Notes: generated from the letters alone by a model not told the origin. A stretch of DNA of 64,000 bases from Bryocella elongata (GCF_900108185.1 NZ_FNVA01000003.1:62001-126000); one strand, 5' to 3'; positions 9,301-17,784 are shown, numbered from the stretch's first letter. Made by a program: numbers and translations.

Positions 9301-12300
9301 TCCCGTGAGCGCGACGCTTTGCGTGCCGTTGGCATCGACCAGCGCGATGCTGCCGGTGCGCGCGCCCGTGGTGGTCGGAGAGAAGCTGACCGTGATGCTG
9401 CAGGAGGTGAGCGCCGGCAGTGAACTGCCGCAGTTGTTGGTCTGCGGGAAGTCGAGGCTCGACGACGTGATGCTGGTGATCGGGAGGGGCAGATCGCCGG
9501 AGTTCGTCAATGTGATGTTGCGCGGCGAGCTGGTGGTGCCGATGGTCTGCGAGACAAATGCGAGGCTGGTCGCGGAGAGCGTATCCGTGGCAGGAAGCGA
9601 ACCTGTGCCCGACAGCGCAACGGACTGGGTATGGAGCGCGTCAGTTACGGTGAGCGAGCCGCTGATGCTGCCGCGCACGGCTGGGGTGAATGTGACGCTG
9701 AGCGCGCAGGAGCTGTGTGCTGCAAGCGAGGCGCCACAGTGATTGACGAGCGTGTAGGGAGACGGCGAAGCTGCGATGCTCGCAATGGCAAGCGCCAGAT
9801 CGCCGGAGTTCGTCAACATCACGGTCTGGGCTGTGCTGGTGGTGTTCACGAGTTGTGAGGGGAAGGTAAGTGATGCCGGCGCGAGGGTGTCCGTGGGTGG
9901 AGCAGCACTGCTGCCGCTCAGGGCCACGGTCTCGGTCTGGATGGCGTCCACGATGATGAGCGAACCCGTGCGTGTGCCGGTCACCGTGGGCGCGAAGACG
10001 ACACTCACACTGCAGGCTGTGTGAGGAGCGATGGAGCTGCCGCAGGCGTTCGTCTGGGGGAACTCGGTGCTGGTGGAGCTGATGCTGCTGAGGGACAAAG
10101 CGACGTCGCCGGAGTTAGTAATCGTCGCGAGCTGAGCCGCGCTGCTGGTGTTCACAGCCTGCGAGGCGAAGGTGAGCGAGACAGGCGAGAGCGTATCGGT
10201 CGCGGGATTGAAGCCGGTTCCGCTGAGGCTTACGGTCTGCGATCGGATCGCATCGGTGAGGGTCAACGTCGCGGTGCGCGTGCCACTCGCTGAAGGGGTA
10301 AACGCAACGTTGATGCTGCAGGAGCTTTGCGCGGCCAGCAACGTGCCACAGGTGTCGGTCTCACCGAAGTCTGCGCTTGACGAGGTGATGCTGGAGATCG
10401 CCAGGGCGAGGTCACCGGCGTTTGTGAGCGTGACCGTCTGTGCGGCGCTGGTGGTGTTCACCGGCTGTGAGGCAAAGGTGAGCGATGTTGGCGTGAGCGC
10501 GTCTGTGGCGGGATGGACGCCTGTGGCGCTCAACGGGACGACGACGGTGCCGCTCCCGGCGCTGGAGGGGATCGAGAGCGTCCCCGAAGCGCTGCCCAGC
10601 ACGACGGGAACGAAGACGACGCCCACCGTACAACTGGTCCCCGCGGCAAGGCTGTGACCGCTGCAGGTGTCTGGCGCGCTGGCGGGGATGGCGAAGTTCC
10701 CGGTCACGCTGAGGGTGCCGATCACGAGTGTGGTGTTGCCACTGGAGGTGACGGTGAGGGTCTGCGCGGCGGAGGTGTTGCCGACTCCCGTGGCGGGGAA
10801 GGTGAGGCTCGCAGGAGAGACCGTGATCGCTGCCGCGACAGGCGGGGCGGCGGTGAGCAGCGGCGTGCTCCAGATGCCGCGGCCGTAGGTACCGGCGCGC
10901 AGCAGGCCGACGCGGCCGTCGCCGGTGGGCAGGCTGGCCCCGGCGGCGAGCGAGGTCACGGGCGAGTTGGGCAGGCCGGTACCGAGCGGGCTCCAGCAGT
11001 TGGTGGTCGGGCAGGTGGTGACGGAGGAGGTGACATAGACGCCGGTATCGAGCGCCACGTAGACGGTGTTTGCGTCGTTGGGATCGACGGCGACGGCGTT
11101 GGCAGGAGCGTTGGGAAGGTTTGCGGAGATGTTGGTCCAGTGGGCGCCGAAGTCGGTGGAGCGATAGAGGTGGGGCTCGCCGAAGCCCATGATGGTTGCG
11201 TAGATGATGGCTCCGGTCGCATCGTGGGGATCGACGGCGAGGGCTGAGACGTCGAAGCCTGCGGGGTTGAAGCCTGCGGAGTCGTTGGTGACCGGTGAGC
11301 CCGTGACGTCGGTCCACGCGGAAGTGCTGGTTGCGGCGTTGGCGGTGGTGGTGACGAAGACATGGCCGCCAATGGCGGCGCCACCGTCGAGCGAGCCGCT
11401 GATGCCGGCATAGATGACCTGGGAACCGGCCCATTGTGCGCTGGACGAGCTGGAGACGGGTCCGCCGAGCGCGATGGATCTCACAAGTGCGCTGGACGGA
11501 GTGCAAGGTGTGGCGCCGCCATCGAACGCAGGAGAGAGAGCGTTGCTGGTGGACCAGCTTGATCCTGAGCCTGCGGGCCCGCGCCACACGCGGCAGGTCG
11601 CGGTGACGAGGCTGGTCGTCATGCCGGGATCGAGCAGGGCGGGCGCATCGAGCTGGGCGGCGTCGTAGCTCACCTGGGCTTCGCCGACCGTTGCCGGAGG
11701 GACAAAGTTTGCCGGGGCGCAGGCTGGCCCCAGCTGGCAGAGAGCAACGTTGACCCCTGCGCCGATGCTGAGCAGCCAGTTCGAGGGCGTATTGGGATCG
11801 AGGAGAGGAAATCCGCCTTCCCCGGCCGACAGCTGCGGCCACGCGGCAAGCGAAGAAACCGTGCTCGTGGCTCCGGAGCCGTTCTGTCCGAGCCCGGCGA
11901 GCAGCGTATCGGCGTCCGAAGGATGCTGCGCGAGACCCACGATCTCGGCAAGCGAACCTCCTGCCCCGATGGCAGCGTTGAGGTTGTCGAAGTGGCTTGC
12001 GTCCGAGGCAGAGCAGGCTGCGCCCGTCTCGGCCACGCCGTCCAGTGAGCGCCAGAGGCCACTGTCGTTTCCGAGGAAGAGCAGTGGATTTCCTGAGGAT
12101 TGGCTGAGGGTCGCCAGTGCATGTTGCGCGGGCGCTACCTGCGCGGGAGCGGCGCAGCCATTGACGGCGTTGGTGGTGTTGCGCCAGGTGCAGGAGGTTC
12201 CGTTGAGCGCGAGGGTGCAGCGGTAGAGGTCGATCGTGCCGGCGTAGAGGGCCGTTTCGCCCGAGGACGCGGGTGCAGCGGAGAGCGCGAGATTGTAGGT

Positions 12301-13713
12301 ACCCTGCGCGATGGTGGTGTTACCGGAGCCGGCCTCCAGCGAGCCATTGTCGATCCGCGTGGCGAAAGCCGGTTGGGGCGTCGAGCACGCGCCGGCGTTG
12401 AGGCGGCAGAGATCCTGCCAGAGGCCCTGATCGTTCGAGCTGGCGTCGACGGTGAGGGCGTAGAGATCGCCTGTGGCGGGCTGTACCGCTAGTGCTCCTC
12501 GGAAGATCGGGCAGGCGGTAGAGGTGGTGATCGACGGGCAGTTCGCTAGCGCGAGGCCTGCGCCGGGCTGCGAAGCGAGGCGCGTCCAGGTCATGCCGTC
12601 GGGGGAGCTGTAGTAGCCGTGATAGCGAACGGCCGCGACAAAGAGAGCCCGCTGCGCGTCCCACACCATCGAGGTCACGGGGTTTCCGGGCTGGCTGCCG
12701 AAGTAGGGCGTGGGCTGCTGGACGACCTGGGCTCCGTCATAGAGGCTGGCCATCTGCCAGGTCAGGCCGGCGTCGCTGGAGTAGTACAGGCCCGCCGTGG
12801 AGGTGCTGGATTCGCCGGTGAGGATGCCGTCGGCGGAGGTGGAAAATGCCGCTACGACCAGCGAGGGTGAGGCGGTCGAGAACGCGATGCCTGCCGTTGC
12901 GAGGCCGATGAAGCTGTGGTTGCCGTTCACGCCGTCGTGCGAACCCTGGATGACGGCCCACGTGAGGCCGCCGTCGGTGGAGCGCAGCAGACCTTCGCCG
13001 TAGAGGGAATCGATGGCATCGTTGGGATCGCCAGTGCCCGCGAGGAGTACGGGGTTGGTGTGGGGCTGCACAGCCAGCGCACCGATCGAGAGCGAGGGGA
13101 TGACGGCGCTGCCGGAGTTCGCGCTAAAGGCGGGAAGGTCATCGGTGAGCGGCGCAAAGGTGACGGAGCCGAGGGCGCTGGCAGCGTTGGCCGACTTCCA
13201 GACGCCGCCGCCGGTCGTCCCGAGATAGACGGTGTTGCCGGTGGCATCGTTGAGGTCGAGCGCTAGGGCGGTGACTCGCCCCGTGACATTGCCGTAGCTG
13301 AGGGACGCGAGGGAGCCGGGACCGAGTGGCTGCCACGGAGCGGTGAGGATGGAGCTGTCTGGCCGGGCGCTGCGGGCGGTTGCCATCGCGAACGACTGTC
13401 GGCGTGCCACGGCCAGAGCTTGCGACGGGCTGAGAAGCGGGTCGCGGGCCCCCGCTGGCCGGGCGACTCCACGCGCAGAGGCGAAGGTCCTGGCTCGAGC
13501 CCGGCGATTGGCGGAAGGTTGACTGCTTTCGGTCTGGCGGCCTTCGGACGGGACCTGTGGGTGGCTCGACAGCGGTGCTATGACGCAGAGGCTCGCCGCA
13601 ACCAGGAGCGAACTCAAGCATGGGCGGAAGAACCGGGCGCATATCCGCCTTTGCAGCGGCGTGTGATGGCACGTCGTGCTGTTGGGCAGGCTCGCGATAC
13701 GACTCAGCGGCAA
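6307..13713 (-). CDS. Giant secreted protein: Asp-box propeller plus 13 ASH (choice-of-anchor D) repeats
   Basis: The protein has 2468 residues. The only start in frame upstream of conserved sequence is TTG at 13713, and the first in-frame ATG is about 110 codons later. A basic segment then a hydrophobic run (RRICARFFRPCLSSLLVAAS) looks like a signal peptide. Roughly residues 120-950 contain sialidase/Asp-box motifs (STDGGLTW, SSDAGLTW, STDFGAHW). Thirteen ASH-type repeats of about 101-104 residues follow, most with TDTLSPxSLTFxSQ, LTNSGD and CGxSLAAHSSC. The C-terminus is an Ig-like domain interrupted by MPLLWLGRRRRR, a hydrophobic stretch and LSGC, then PTPAGTYTLTITG. It is a likely surface or adhesion protein, but its ligand is unknown. 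Confidence 0.85.
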   Translation of the reverse strand: MPLSRIASLPNSTTCHHTPLQRRICARFFRPCLSSLLVAASLCVIAPLSSHPQVPSEGRQTESSQPSANRRARARTFASARGVARPAGARDPLLSPSQALAVARRQSFAMATARSARPDSSILTAPWQPLGPGSLASLSYGNVTGRVTALALDLNDATGNTVYLGTTGGGVWKSANAASALGSVTFAPLTDDLPAFSANSGSAVIPSLSIGALAVQPHTNPVLLAGTGDPNDAIDSLYGEGLLRSTDGGLTWAVIQGSHDGVNGNHSFIGLATAGIAFSTASPSLVVAAFSTSADGILTGESSTSTAGLYYSSDAGLTWQMASLYDGAQVVQQPTPYFGSQPGNPVTSMVWDAQRALFVAAVRYHGYYSSPDGMTWTRLASQPGAGLALANCPSITTSTACPIFRGALAVQPATGDLYALTVDASSNDQGLWQDLCRLNAGACSTPQPAFATRIDNGSLEAGSGNTTIAQGTYNLALSAAPASSGETALYAGTIDLYRCTLALNGTSCTWRNTTNAVNGCAAPAQVAPAQHALATLSQSSGNPLLFLGNDSGLWRSLDGVAETGAACSASDASHFDNLNAAIGAGGSLAEIVGLAQHPSDADTLLAGLGQNGSGATSTVSSLAAWPQLSAGEGGFPLLDPNTPSNWLLSIGAGVNVALCQLGPACAPANFVPPATVGEAQVSYDAAQLDAPALLDPGMTTSLVTATCRVWRGPAGSGSSWSTSNALSPAFDGGATPCTPSSALVRSIALGGPVSSSSSAQWAGSQVIYAGISGSLDGGAAIGGHVFVTTTANAATSTSAWTDVTGSPVTNDSAGFNPAGFDVSALAVDPHDATGAIIYATIMGFGEPHLYRSTDFGAHWTNISANLPNAPANAVAVDPNDANTVYVALDTGVYVTSSVTTCPTTNCWSPLGTGLPNSPVTSLAAGASLPTGDGRVGLLRAGTYGRGIWSTPLLTAAPPVAAAITVSPASLTFPATGVGNTSAAQTLTVTSSGNTTLVIGTLSVTGNFAIPASAPDTCSGHSLAAGTSCTVGVVFVPVVLGSASGTLSIPSSAGSGTVVVPLSATGVHPATDALTPTSLTFASQPVNTTSAAQTVTLTNAGDLALAISSITSSSADFGETDTCGTLLAAQSSCSINVAFTPSASGTRTATLTLTDAIRSQTVSLSGTGFNPATDTLSPVSLTFASQAVNTSSAAQLATITNSGDVALSLSSISSTSTEFPQTNACGSSIAPHTACSVSVVFAPTVTGTRTGSLIIVDAIQTETVALSGSSAAPPTDTLAPASLTFPSQLVNTTSTAQTVMLTNSGDLALAIASIAASPSPYTLVNHCGASLAAHSSCALSVTFTPAVRGSISGSLTVTDALHTQSVALSGTGSLPATDTLSATSLAFVSQTIGTTSSPRNITLTNSGDLPLPITSITSSSLDFPQTNNCGSSLPALTSCSITVSFSPTTTGARTGSIALVDANGTQSVALTGQGTAPAGVSVAPASLGFGAVLTGTTATAQVITLTNNGGTIVNVSSATASAGFNVASSTCGATLSVGSACTFSITFTPPAGGAFNGTFTLVDDAPSSPQIVALSGTGATPAALTLSATALSFPSTVVGSTSATENLILSNPGGLPLTLAGINVSAGFTLASSNCGSTLAAGSSCTVSVAFTPLVGGALTGTLTVGNSATPAIQTVTLSGTGLAAATDTLSPLSLTFAAQSTGISSVAQLATLTNSGDVALSLTGVSSSNPNFAVADGCGPSLAAHSSCSYRISFSSSTTGTSTGVLTVADTLRTQVVALTGSTYLPATDNLSATAITFAIEPVGTTSSPQNLVLTNTGDVALSIQSITTSSAEFGATGNCGASLAAHSSCTLNVTFTPSGSGTRTGSLVITDALRTQTVSLGGTGEQAATDTLSATALTFPSQQVSTTSPAQTVTLSNTGDVNLSISSITSASPDFAAVSSCGASVAAHSSCTLSITFTPSATGNRSGLITLVDSAHTETISLTGVAVAPANLVFTPSSLSFPATLVNQTSATLIVTLSNTGGNAATLQAPVITGDFAITSNTCGSSLQPSSGCSLAITFTPVATGTRSGMLTVATSAGSQTAVLNGTGNAPATDTLTPLALTFSLQQIGTTSAGQQVTLTNAGDVPLTLIATSTSTTEFGAVNACGPSLAAHSTCAVVVTFTPTATGARSGILTISDSYRTQTVVLTGTGAAPPGVSLSPASLTFAPTGVGAASATQAVVLTNNGGLPLNIANTSISPGFALASNSCNAVLIVGANCVLQINSTPAAPGSYSGSLTLTTNGVPATQTVALAGAGVDFTLVATGATSQTVNTGGTASYALQLASTASLSGPVALSCTGAPTNSHCLASPATGALGGTQVISVTVTTGVAALERGPAPPWMQRRTEIAFALSMPLLWLGRRRRRLVSLACMMLVSIGLASLSGCGAGRALPPGATTTLPYPTPAGTYTLTITGSASGISHTVLLTLIVQ
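6828..10850 (-). repeat. Tandem array of 13 ASH-domain coding repeats (about 305 bp each)
   Basis: Within the giant gene, thirteen consecutive units of about 303-312 bp encode beta-sandwich ASH/choice-of-anchor D domains. Units starting with TDTLS-type sequences are more alike than units starting AGVS/AALT/GVSL, so at least two repeat subtypes alternate. Each unit keeps a pair of cysteines around CGxSLAAxSSC. The array could recombine and change length. Borders are approximate. Confidence 0.85.
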
Positions 13714-14279
13714 GCAGACAGTCCCGGATACAGCGGCGTTGAGGCCCGAGGTACAGCTTATCTTCTGCTACTTCGGCAAACGACGCACTCCGCGCAAGGC
13801 AGAGAAGGCCAGGCAGCGAAGACGGTTATGCCGAAACGGTACAGAGAAATGAGCTTCGGTTTGGCGCTGAGTGTAGCAGGCTTCGGCGAGTCTCCGCGCA
13901 AATGTGCTATCAGCAGGCAACCTATCTCGTCTGGCAACGCTTTATCTTGCGATCTCGTGGGGAGTTACGGGCCAGCCCGCAGAAGTTTGCAGGCATCCGA
14001 TCTTGAAGGAGCGGACGTGCACGCCCGGGCCCAGACGTATCGGCGTGCACGCCGCCCGCTCCGTCGATCCTTTGTCTCCGACTTAGTCAGCGAATTCGAT
14101 CCTGCGGCCGCCACGAGCCGTAATCCGGTATATCGCATGGGGCTCGGTTGGATGGGGAGGAGCGACCTCTACGGCCTGCGTGAGGATCAGCGACAACGTG
14201 GAACTGATCGGCGACGCCCTCGCGGGGCGACCGCTACAACGAGTTCCAGATCCAGCGGATTGCGAAGAGACGTTCGAGG
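13714..14279. other. Gene-poor 570-bp gap upstream of the giant gene
   Basis: No credible protein is seen on either strand. Plus-strand frames across 13420-14325 look like shadow sequence, with skewed Arg/Ser/Ala content and no domain. The gap must contain the promoter of the giant minus-strand gene, yet no consensus promoter is visible there. A direct GTGCACG pair (within 14015-14052) and several GC-rich patches could be structured. Either this is decayed sequence or it holds a non-coding element that I cannot name. Confidence 0.4.
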
Positions 14280-14311
14280 CAGCGGAACAGATGGAGCCCA
14301 GGTTTCCGCTG
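14280..14311 (-). terminator. Hairpin after the DUF3592-like gene
   Basis: Perfect 8-bp arms CAGCGGAA (14280-14287) and TTCCGCTG (14304-14311) enclose a 16-nt loop. They lie just beyond the stop codon at 14317-14319 of the minus-strand gene. There is no long T tract, so it may be a weak terminator or a 3' stabilising hairpin. Confidence 0.45.
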
Positions 14312-14316
14312 TTCTG

Positions 14317-14799
14317 TTAGCTTGACGTTCTGCTGCTCTGCGGTTCCGCTGCACTTCGAATAATTCCGGGCGTTCTGAGGCCGCTCCAGACCTCGCTGAC
14401 GAGGACGCTATTGCCCGGATTGCGGGGGTCGTAGCGAACCTGGACCGGCTGGTCGAGACGGAAGCCTCGCACACGGTCGGCGAGCGCGGAGACATCCTGC
14501 GCGCAGTTGTAGACGACGCCTGCGAGGCGATAGCTGTAGACCAACACCTCGGGCTCGTCGGAGATGCTCTCTTCGCCCGCCAGGGTGCGGGCATCGAGGA
14601 TAAAGCCGTCGGTGATGCGGCCCTTTTCGGAGAGATGCATCCGGCGGCGGCGTTCGACTTCATCCGGGGTGGGGCGGCGCAGGCGGAAGAACAGCCAGAT
14701 GCCGAAGCCGATCAGCAGAAGGCCGCCGACGATGGCTCCGACCACCCGCAGGTCGATGCGCTGCAGCGTCTGCATCAGCTTGTGGACGGAGGGCTTCAC
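14317..14799 (-). CDS. Small membrane-anchored DUF3592-like protein
   Basis: The protein has 160 residues from a GTG start. An ATG eight codons later (14775) is an equally possible start. One transmembrane helix (about residues 20-40, VVGAIVGGLLLIGFGIWLFF) is followed by the basic RLRRP. A soluble domain then includes YSYRLAGVVYNCAQDVS and VQVRYDPRNPGNSVL. The YDPxNPxxS pattern is typical of DUF3592 proteins, whose function is unknown. The last codons are built from AGCAGAAC-like words (14327-14334 as the complement), so the repeat family seen elsewhere invades the coding end here. The gene is divergent from hslV. Confidence 0.7.
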   Translation of the reverse strand: MKPSVHKLMQTLQRIDLRVVGAIVGGLLLIGFGIWLFFRLRRPTPDEVERRRRMHLSEKGRITDGFILDARTLAGEESISDEPEVLVYSYRLAGVVYNCAQDVSALADRVRGFRLDQPVQVRYDPRNPGNSVLVSEVWSGLRTPGIIRSAAEPQSSRTSS

Positions 14800-14911
14800 T
14801 TCAAGGCGTTCCCGAGGGGTCTATTGAGGCCAGCATATCGCAGCCGGAAGGCTCGTGCGGCGAGACGCGCGAGATGGAGGGATATACTTTGAGGCTGTGC
14901 CGAAGAGGACT

Positions 14912-15565
14912 ATGAAGCGATCGCAGAACGCCCGAACAAACTCGCGGCCCGGCCACGATGCCCGCGCCGGCCACCCACTGGATCTGGCGGACGGACGCCG
15001 CGTGCGCTCGACCACCGTGCTGTGCGTACGCCGCGGGGCTGATACCGTCATCGCCGCCGATGGCCAGGTGACCCTGGGCGCCACCGTGATGAAACGCGCC
15101 GCGAAGAAGCTGCGGCGGCTTTACAACGAGCGCATCCTCGCTGGCTTTGCGGGATCCACCGCCGATGCCTTCGCGCTGTTCACGCGGTTCGAATCCAAGC
15201 TGGAGCAGTTCGGCGGCAACCTGAGCCGGTCGGCAGTGGAGCTGGCCCGCGAGTGGCGTACGGACAAGCAGCTTCGCCAGCTCGAAGCGCTGCTGATCGT
15301 CGCCGACGGGAAGCAGATGTATGTGCTCTCCGGCGATGGCGATGTGATTGAACCGGACCCGGTGCGCAACGCCGCGGGTGAGACCGTCGGCTATATCGCG
15401 ACGATCGGCTCGGGCGGAAACTATGCGCTGGCCGCCGCGACGTCGCTGCTGGAGAACACCGATCTCACCGCCCGCGAGGTGGTGGAGAAGAGCATGAAAA
15501 TCGCGGCGGAGATCTGTATCTACTCCAATGACAATGTGACGTTTGAAGAGCTGAGGGCCGAGTAG
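14912..15565 (+). CDS. hslV: ATP-dependent protease proteolytic subunit HslV (with N-terminal leader)
   Basis: HslV is the N-terminal-threonine peptidase of the HslUV (ClpYQ) protease and works with the HslU ATPase. [47 protein letters not shown] and [13 protein letters not shown] are typical HslV signatures. The ATG at 14912 has a good Shine-Dalgarno (AAGAGGA, 5 nt away), which supports this start. It leaves a 33-residue basic leader before the catalytic Thr34, whereas most HslV proteins have only the initiator Met. The leader must be removed for activity. TATACT at 14883-14888 may be the -10 element. Two small genes separate hslV from hslU. Confidence 0.93.
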   Translation: MKRSQNARTNSRPGHDARAGHPLDLADGRRVRSTTVLCVRRGADTVIAADGQVTLGATVMKRAAKKLRRLYNERILAGFAGSTADAFALFTRFESKLEQFGGNLSRSAVELAREWRTDKQLRQLEALLIVADGKQMYVLSGDGDVIEPDPVRNAAGETVGYIATIGSGGNYALAAATSLLENTDLTAREVVEKSMKIAAEICIYSNDNVTFEELRAE

Positions 15566-15588
15566 AATACTGATAGTGGAGGGCTTCC

Positions 15589-15813
15589 ATGCAGGAGTGG
15601 GTTGCTGCTGATCCGAGCCGAACGATTCGCATCTTTGAGTCGTTTGAGGAGCAAGACCGGGAGACGATCCGGTACTGGAAAGCCCAGCCTTTCGGGGCCA
15701 AGATGCGGGCGATCGCGGAGATGGCGGAAGCGTTCTCACGCCAGCATGGGATCGATACGGATGCTCAAGGACCAAGAAGAGTTACTCGCCGCATTCAACG
15801 CACACGGGGTTGA
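15589..15813 (+). CDS. Small protein of a nucleotidyltransferase-associated pair (possible antitoxin)
   Basis: The protein has 74 residues. The ATG at 15589 follows GGAGGG, a strong Shine-Dalgarno. The body reads SRTIRIFESFEEQDRETIRY and contains a predicted amphipathic helix rich in Glu/Arg. I recall small FxSFEExD-type proteins commonly encoded just before DUF6036-type nucleotidyltransferases, but this match is from memory. The last 53 nt overlap the start of the next gene in another frame, so the pair is translationally coupled. An antitoxin-like role for its partner is an inference only. Confidence 0.62.
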   Translation: MQEWVAADPSRTIRIFESFEEQDRETIRYWKAQPFGAKMRAIAEMAEAFSRQHGIDTDAQGPRRVTRRIQRTRG

Positions 15814-16219
15814 ATACGTTGTCATCGGCGGCCACGCTGTGGGTGCCTACGGCGAACCTCGCTTGACGAAGGACCTGGATATTCGGATTCGAAGTACCCC
15901 TGAGAACGCACAACGCATTTTCAAGGCGCTGGCAGAATACGGAGCACCGATCGCCGGGTATCAACCGTCGGATTTTTTCGGACGTCCCGGCCAGGTAATT
16001 CAGTTCGGTGTTCCTCCGAATCGGATCGATGTGCTGCAGGCCATTGAGGGCGTATCAACGGAAGAAGCTTGGCGAGACCGAACTATCTGCTTCCTCGATG
16101 GAGGAGTGCAAGCGTCGGTTATTTCCCGCGAACACCTGATTCGAAATAAGAAGGCTGTCGGCAGGCTGCAGGATCTTGCGGACGCAGCTATGTTGGAAAA
16201 ATACGGTGATACGGAATAA
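15761..16219 (+). CDS. Nucleotidyltransferase-fold protein (DUF6036/AbiEii-like)
   Basis: The protein has 152 residues from the ATG at 15761. An alternative ATG at 15746 adds five residues. It contains YVVIGGHAVGAYGEPRLTKD followed by LDIRI, which is the GGxAxxxxG...RxTxDxDI pattern of minimal nucleotidyltransferases. Such proteins are often toxins of type IV toxin-antitoxin systems or AMP/NMP transferases. Base composition is visibly less GC-rich than hslV and hslU, consistent with later acquisition. It overlaps the small upstream gene by 53 nt, and its TAA overlaps the hslU ATG by one base (TAATG). The module therefore sits inside the hslV-hslU operon without breaking it. Confidence 0.75.
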   Translation: MLKDQEELLAAFNAHGVEYVVIGGHAVGAYGEPRLTKDLDIRIRSTPENAQRIFKALAEYGAPIAGYQPSDFFGRPGQVIQFGVPPNRIDVLQAIEGVSTEEAWRDRTICFLDGGVQASVISREHLIRNKKAVGRLQDLADAAMLEKYGDTE

Positions 16220-17784
16220 TGGCCATTTACCTACCCGCAACCGCAGAAGATCAAGCCGTCTCGCTTGAAGATATGACGCCCCGCGAGATCGTCGCGGAGC
16301 TCGATAAGTACGTGGTCGGGCAGGCTGCGGCCAAGCGTGCCGTCGCCGTGGCGCTGCGCAATCGCACCCGCCGCCAGAAGCTTTCACCAGACATTGCCGA
16401 CGAGGTGATGCCGAAGAACATCCTCATGATCGGGTCGACCGGCGTGGGCAAGACCGAGATCGCGCGGCGGCTGGCGAAGCTGACCAACTCACCCTTCCTG
16501 AAGGTCGAGGCGTCGAAGTTTACCGAGGTGGGCTATGTCGGGCGTGACGTGGAGTCCATCGTGCGCGACCTGGTCGAGACTGCCATCGACATGGTGCGCG
16601 AAGAGAAGCTGGACGAGATCGAAGACCGCGCCGAGCTTGCCGCCGAAGACCGCATCATCGACCTGGTGCTGGCCCAGAGCGAACGCCCTGCGCCGGCGCG
16701 CGCCGACCACCCCGCAGGGGTGACGGAGATTGCCGCCCCCGCGCTCGCCGCGGCTGAGCCGAGCGGAATCCATGCTGTAGAAGCCCCTGCGGCTCCTGAG
16801 TCGGACCGCAGCCGCGAACGGGAACGCCTGCGGCAGCAGTTCCGCGAAGGACGGCTCGACGACCGCATGATTGAGCTGGAGACCCGCGATCGCAACCAGC
16901 CGCAGGTCGAGATCTTTTCCAACCAGCCGTCTGACGAGATGGAATCGAATGGCATGAAGGAGATGCTCTCGAACATGTTCGGGCAGCGGACCCGCCGCCG
17001 CCCCATGAAGCTCGGTGAGGCCTTCGACTACCTGGTGCAGGAAGAAGAGGGACGCCTGCTGGACATGGACCAGATCACGCGCGTCGCCATAGAGCGTGTG
17101 GAGGACACGGGCATCGTGTTCCTCGATGAGATCGACAAGATCGCAGGGCGCGAGGGCGGGCATGGTCCCGACATCAGCCGCGAAGGCGTGCAGCGGGATA
17201 TCCTGCCGATCGTCGAAGGCACGACCGTGAACACGAAGTATGGCTTCGTGACGACAGATCACATCCTGTTCATCGCGGCGGGAGCGTTCCACGTCTCCAA
17301 GCCCAGCGACCTGATCCCCGAACTGCAAGGCCGGTTCCCCATTCGCGTGGAGCTGAAGCCGCTGACCGTCGACGACTTCCTGCGCATTCTCACCGAGCCG
17401 CGCGCCTCGCTGGTGAAGCAAGCTCGGGCGTTGCTCGAGACCGAAGGACTGACGCTGGAGTTTACCGCGGAGGCGCTTGAAGAGATGGCCCGGTTCGCCT
17501 TCACGGTCAACGAGCAGACCGAAAACATCGGCGCGCGGCGCCTGCATACCATCCTCGAGAAGGTGCTGGACGAGATCAGCTTCTCCGCGCCGGACATGAT
17601 CCGCGCCGCGCAGAGCGGTACGAACGCCAATATTGATGGCGTTCCGGCTCTGGTGGACCGCGTCGTGCATCGCGACAACGGTGAAGACACCACGCAGCGC
17701 GTGCTGACGATCGACCACAAGTACGTTGCCGCGCAGGTGGAGAGCATCGTGAAGAACGAGGACTTGAGCCGGTACATTCTTTAG
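16219..17784 (+). CDS. hslU: HslUV protease ATPase subunit HslU
   Basis: HslU is the AAA+ unfoldase that feeds substrates to HslV. The 521 residues include YVVGQAAAKRAVAVALRNR, Walker A GSTGVGKT (residues 72-79) and Walker B IVFLDEIDK (about residue 300). Sensor and arginine-finger regions are present (QTENIGARRLHT). The C-terminus EDLSRYIL matches the tail that docks into HslV. The intermediate domain (about residues 155-235) is enlarged by an Ala/Pro-rich stretch. The start overlaps the preceding stop (TAATG). Five tandem AGCAGAAC words begin at the stop codon, and a hairpin terminator follows. Confidence 0.95.
   Translation: MAIYLPATAEDQAVSLEDMTPREIVAELDKYVVGQAAAKRAVAVALRNRTRRQKLSPDIADEVMPKNILMIGSTGVGKTEIARRLAKLTNSPFLKVEASKFTEVGYVGRDVESIVRDLVETAIDMVREEKLDEIEDRAELAAEDRIIDLVLAQSERPAPARADHPAGVTEIAAPALAAAEPSGIHAVEAPAAPESDRSRERERLRQQFREGRLDDRMIELETRDRNQPQVEIFSNQPSDEMESNGMKEMLSNMFGQRTRRRPMKLGEAFDYLVQEEEGRLLDMDQITRVAIERVEDTGIVFLDEIDKIAGREGGHGPDISREGVQRDILPIVEGTTVNTKYGFVTTDHILFIAAGAFHVSKPSDLIPELQGRFPIRVELKPLTVDDFLRILTEPRASLVKQARALLETEGLTLEFTAEALEEMARFAFTVNEQTENIGARRLHTILEKVLDEISFSAPDMIRAAQSGTNANIDGVPALVDRVVHRDNGEDTTQRVLTIDHKYVAAQVESIVKNEDLSRYIL

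Noticed and set aside
6828-10850. ASH array as a mobile or CRISPR-like repeat
   Set aside because: The units are in-frame protein domains within one gene.
13420-14325. 301-residue plus-strand frame across the gap upstream of the giant gene
   Set aside because: It begins inside the antisense of the giant protein's N-terminus and shows no domain, signal or Shine-Dalgarno.
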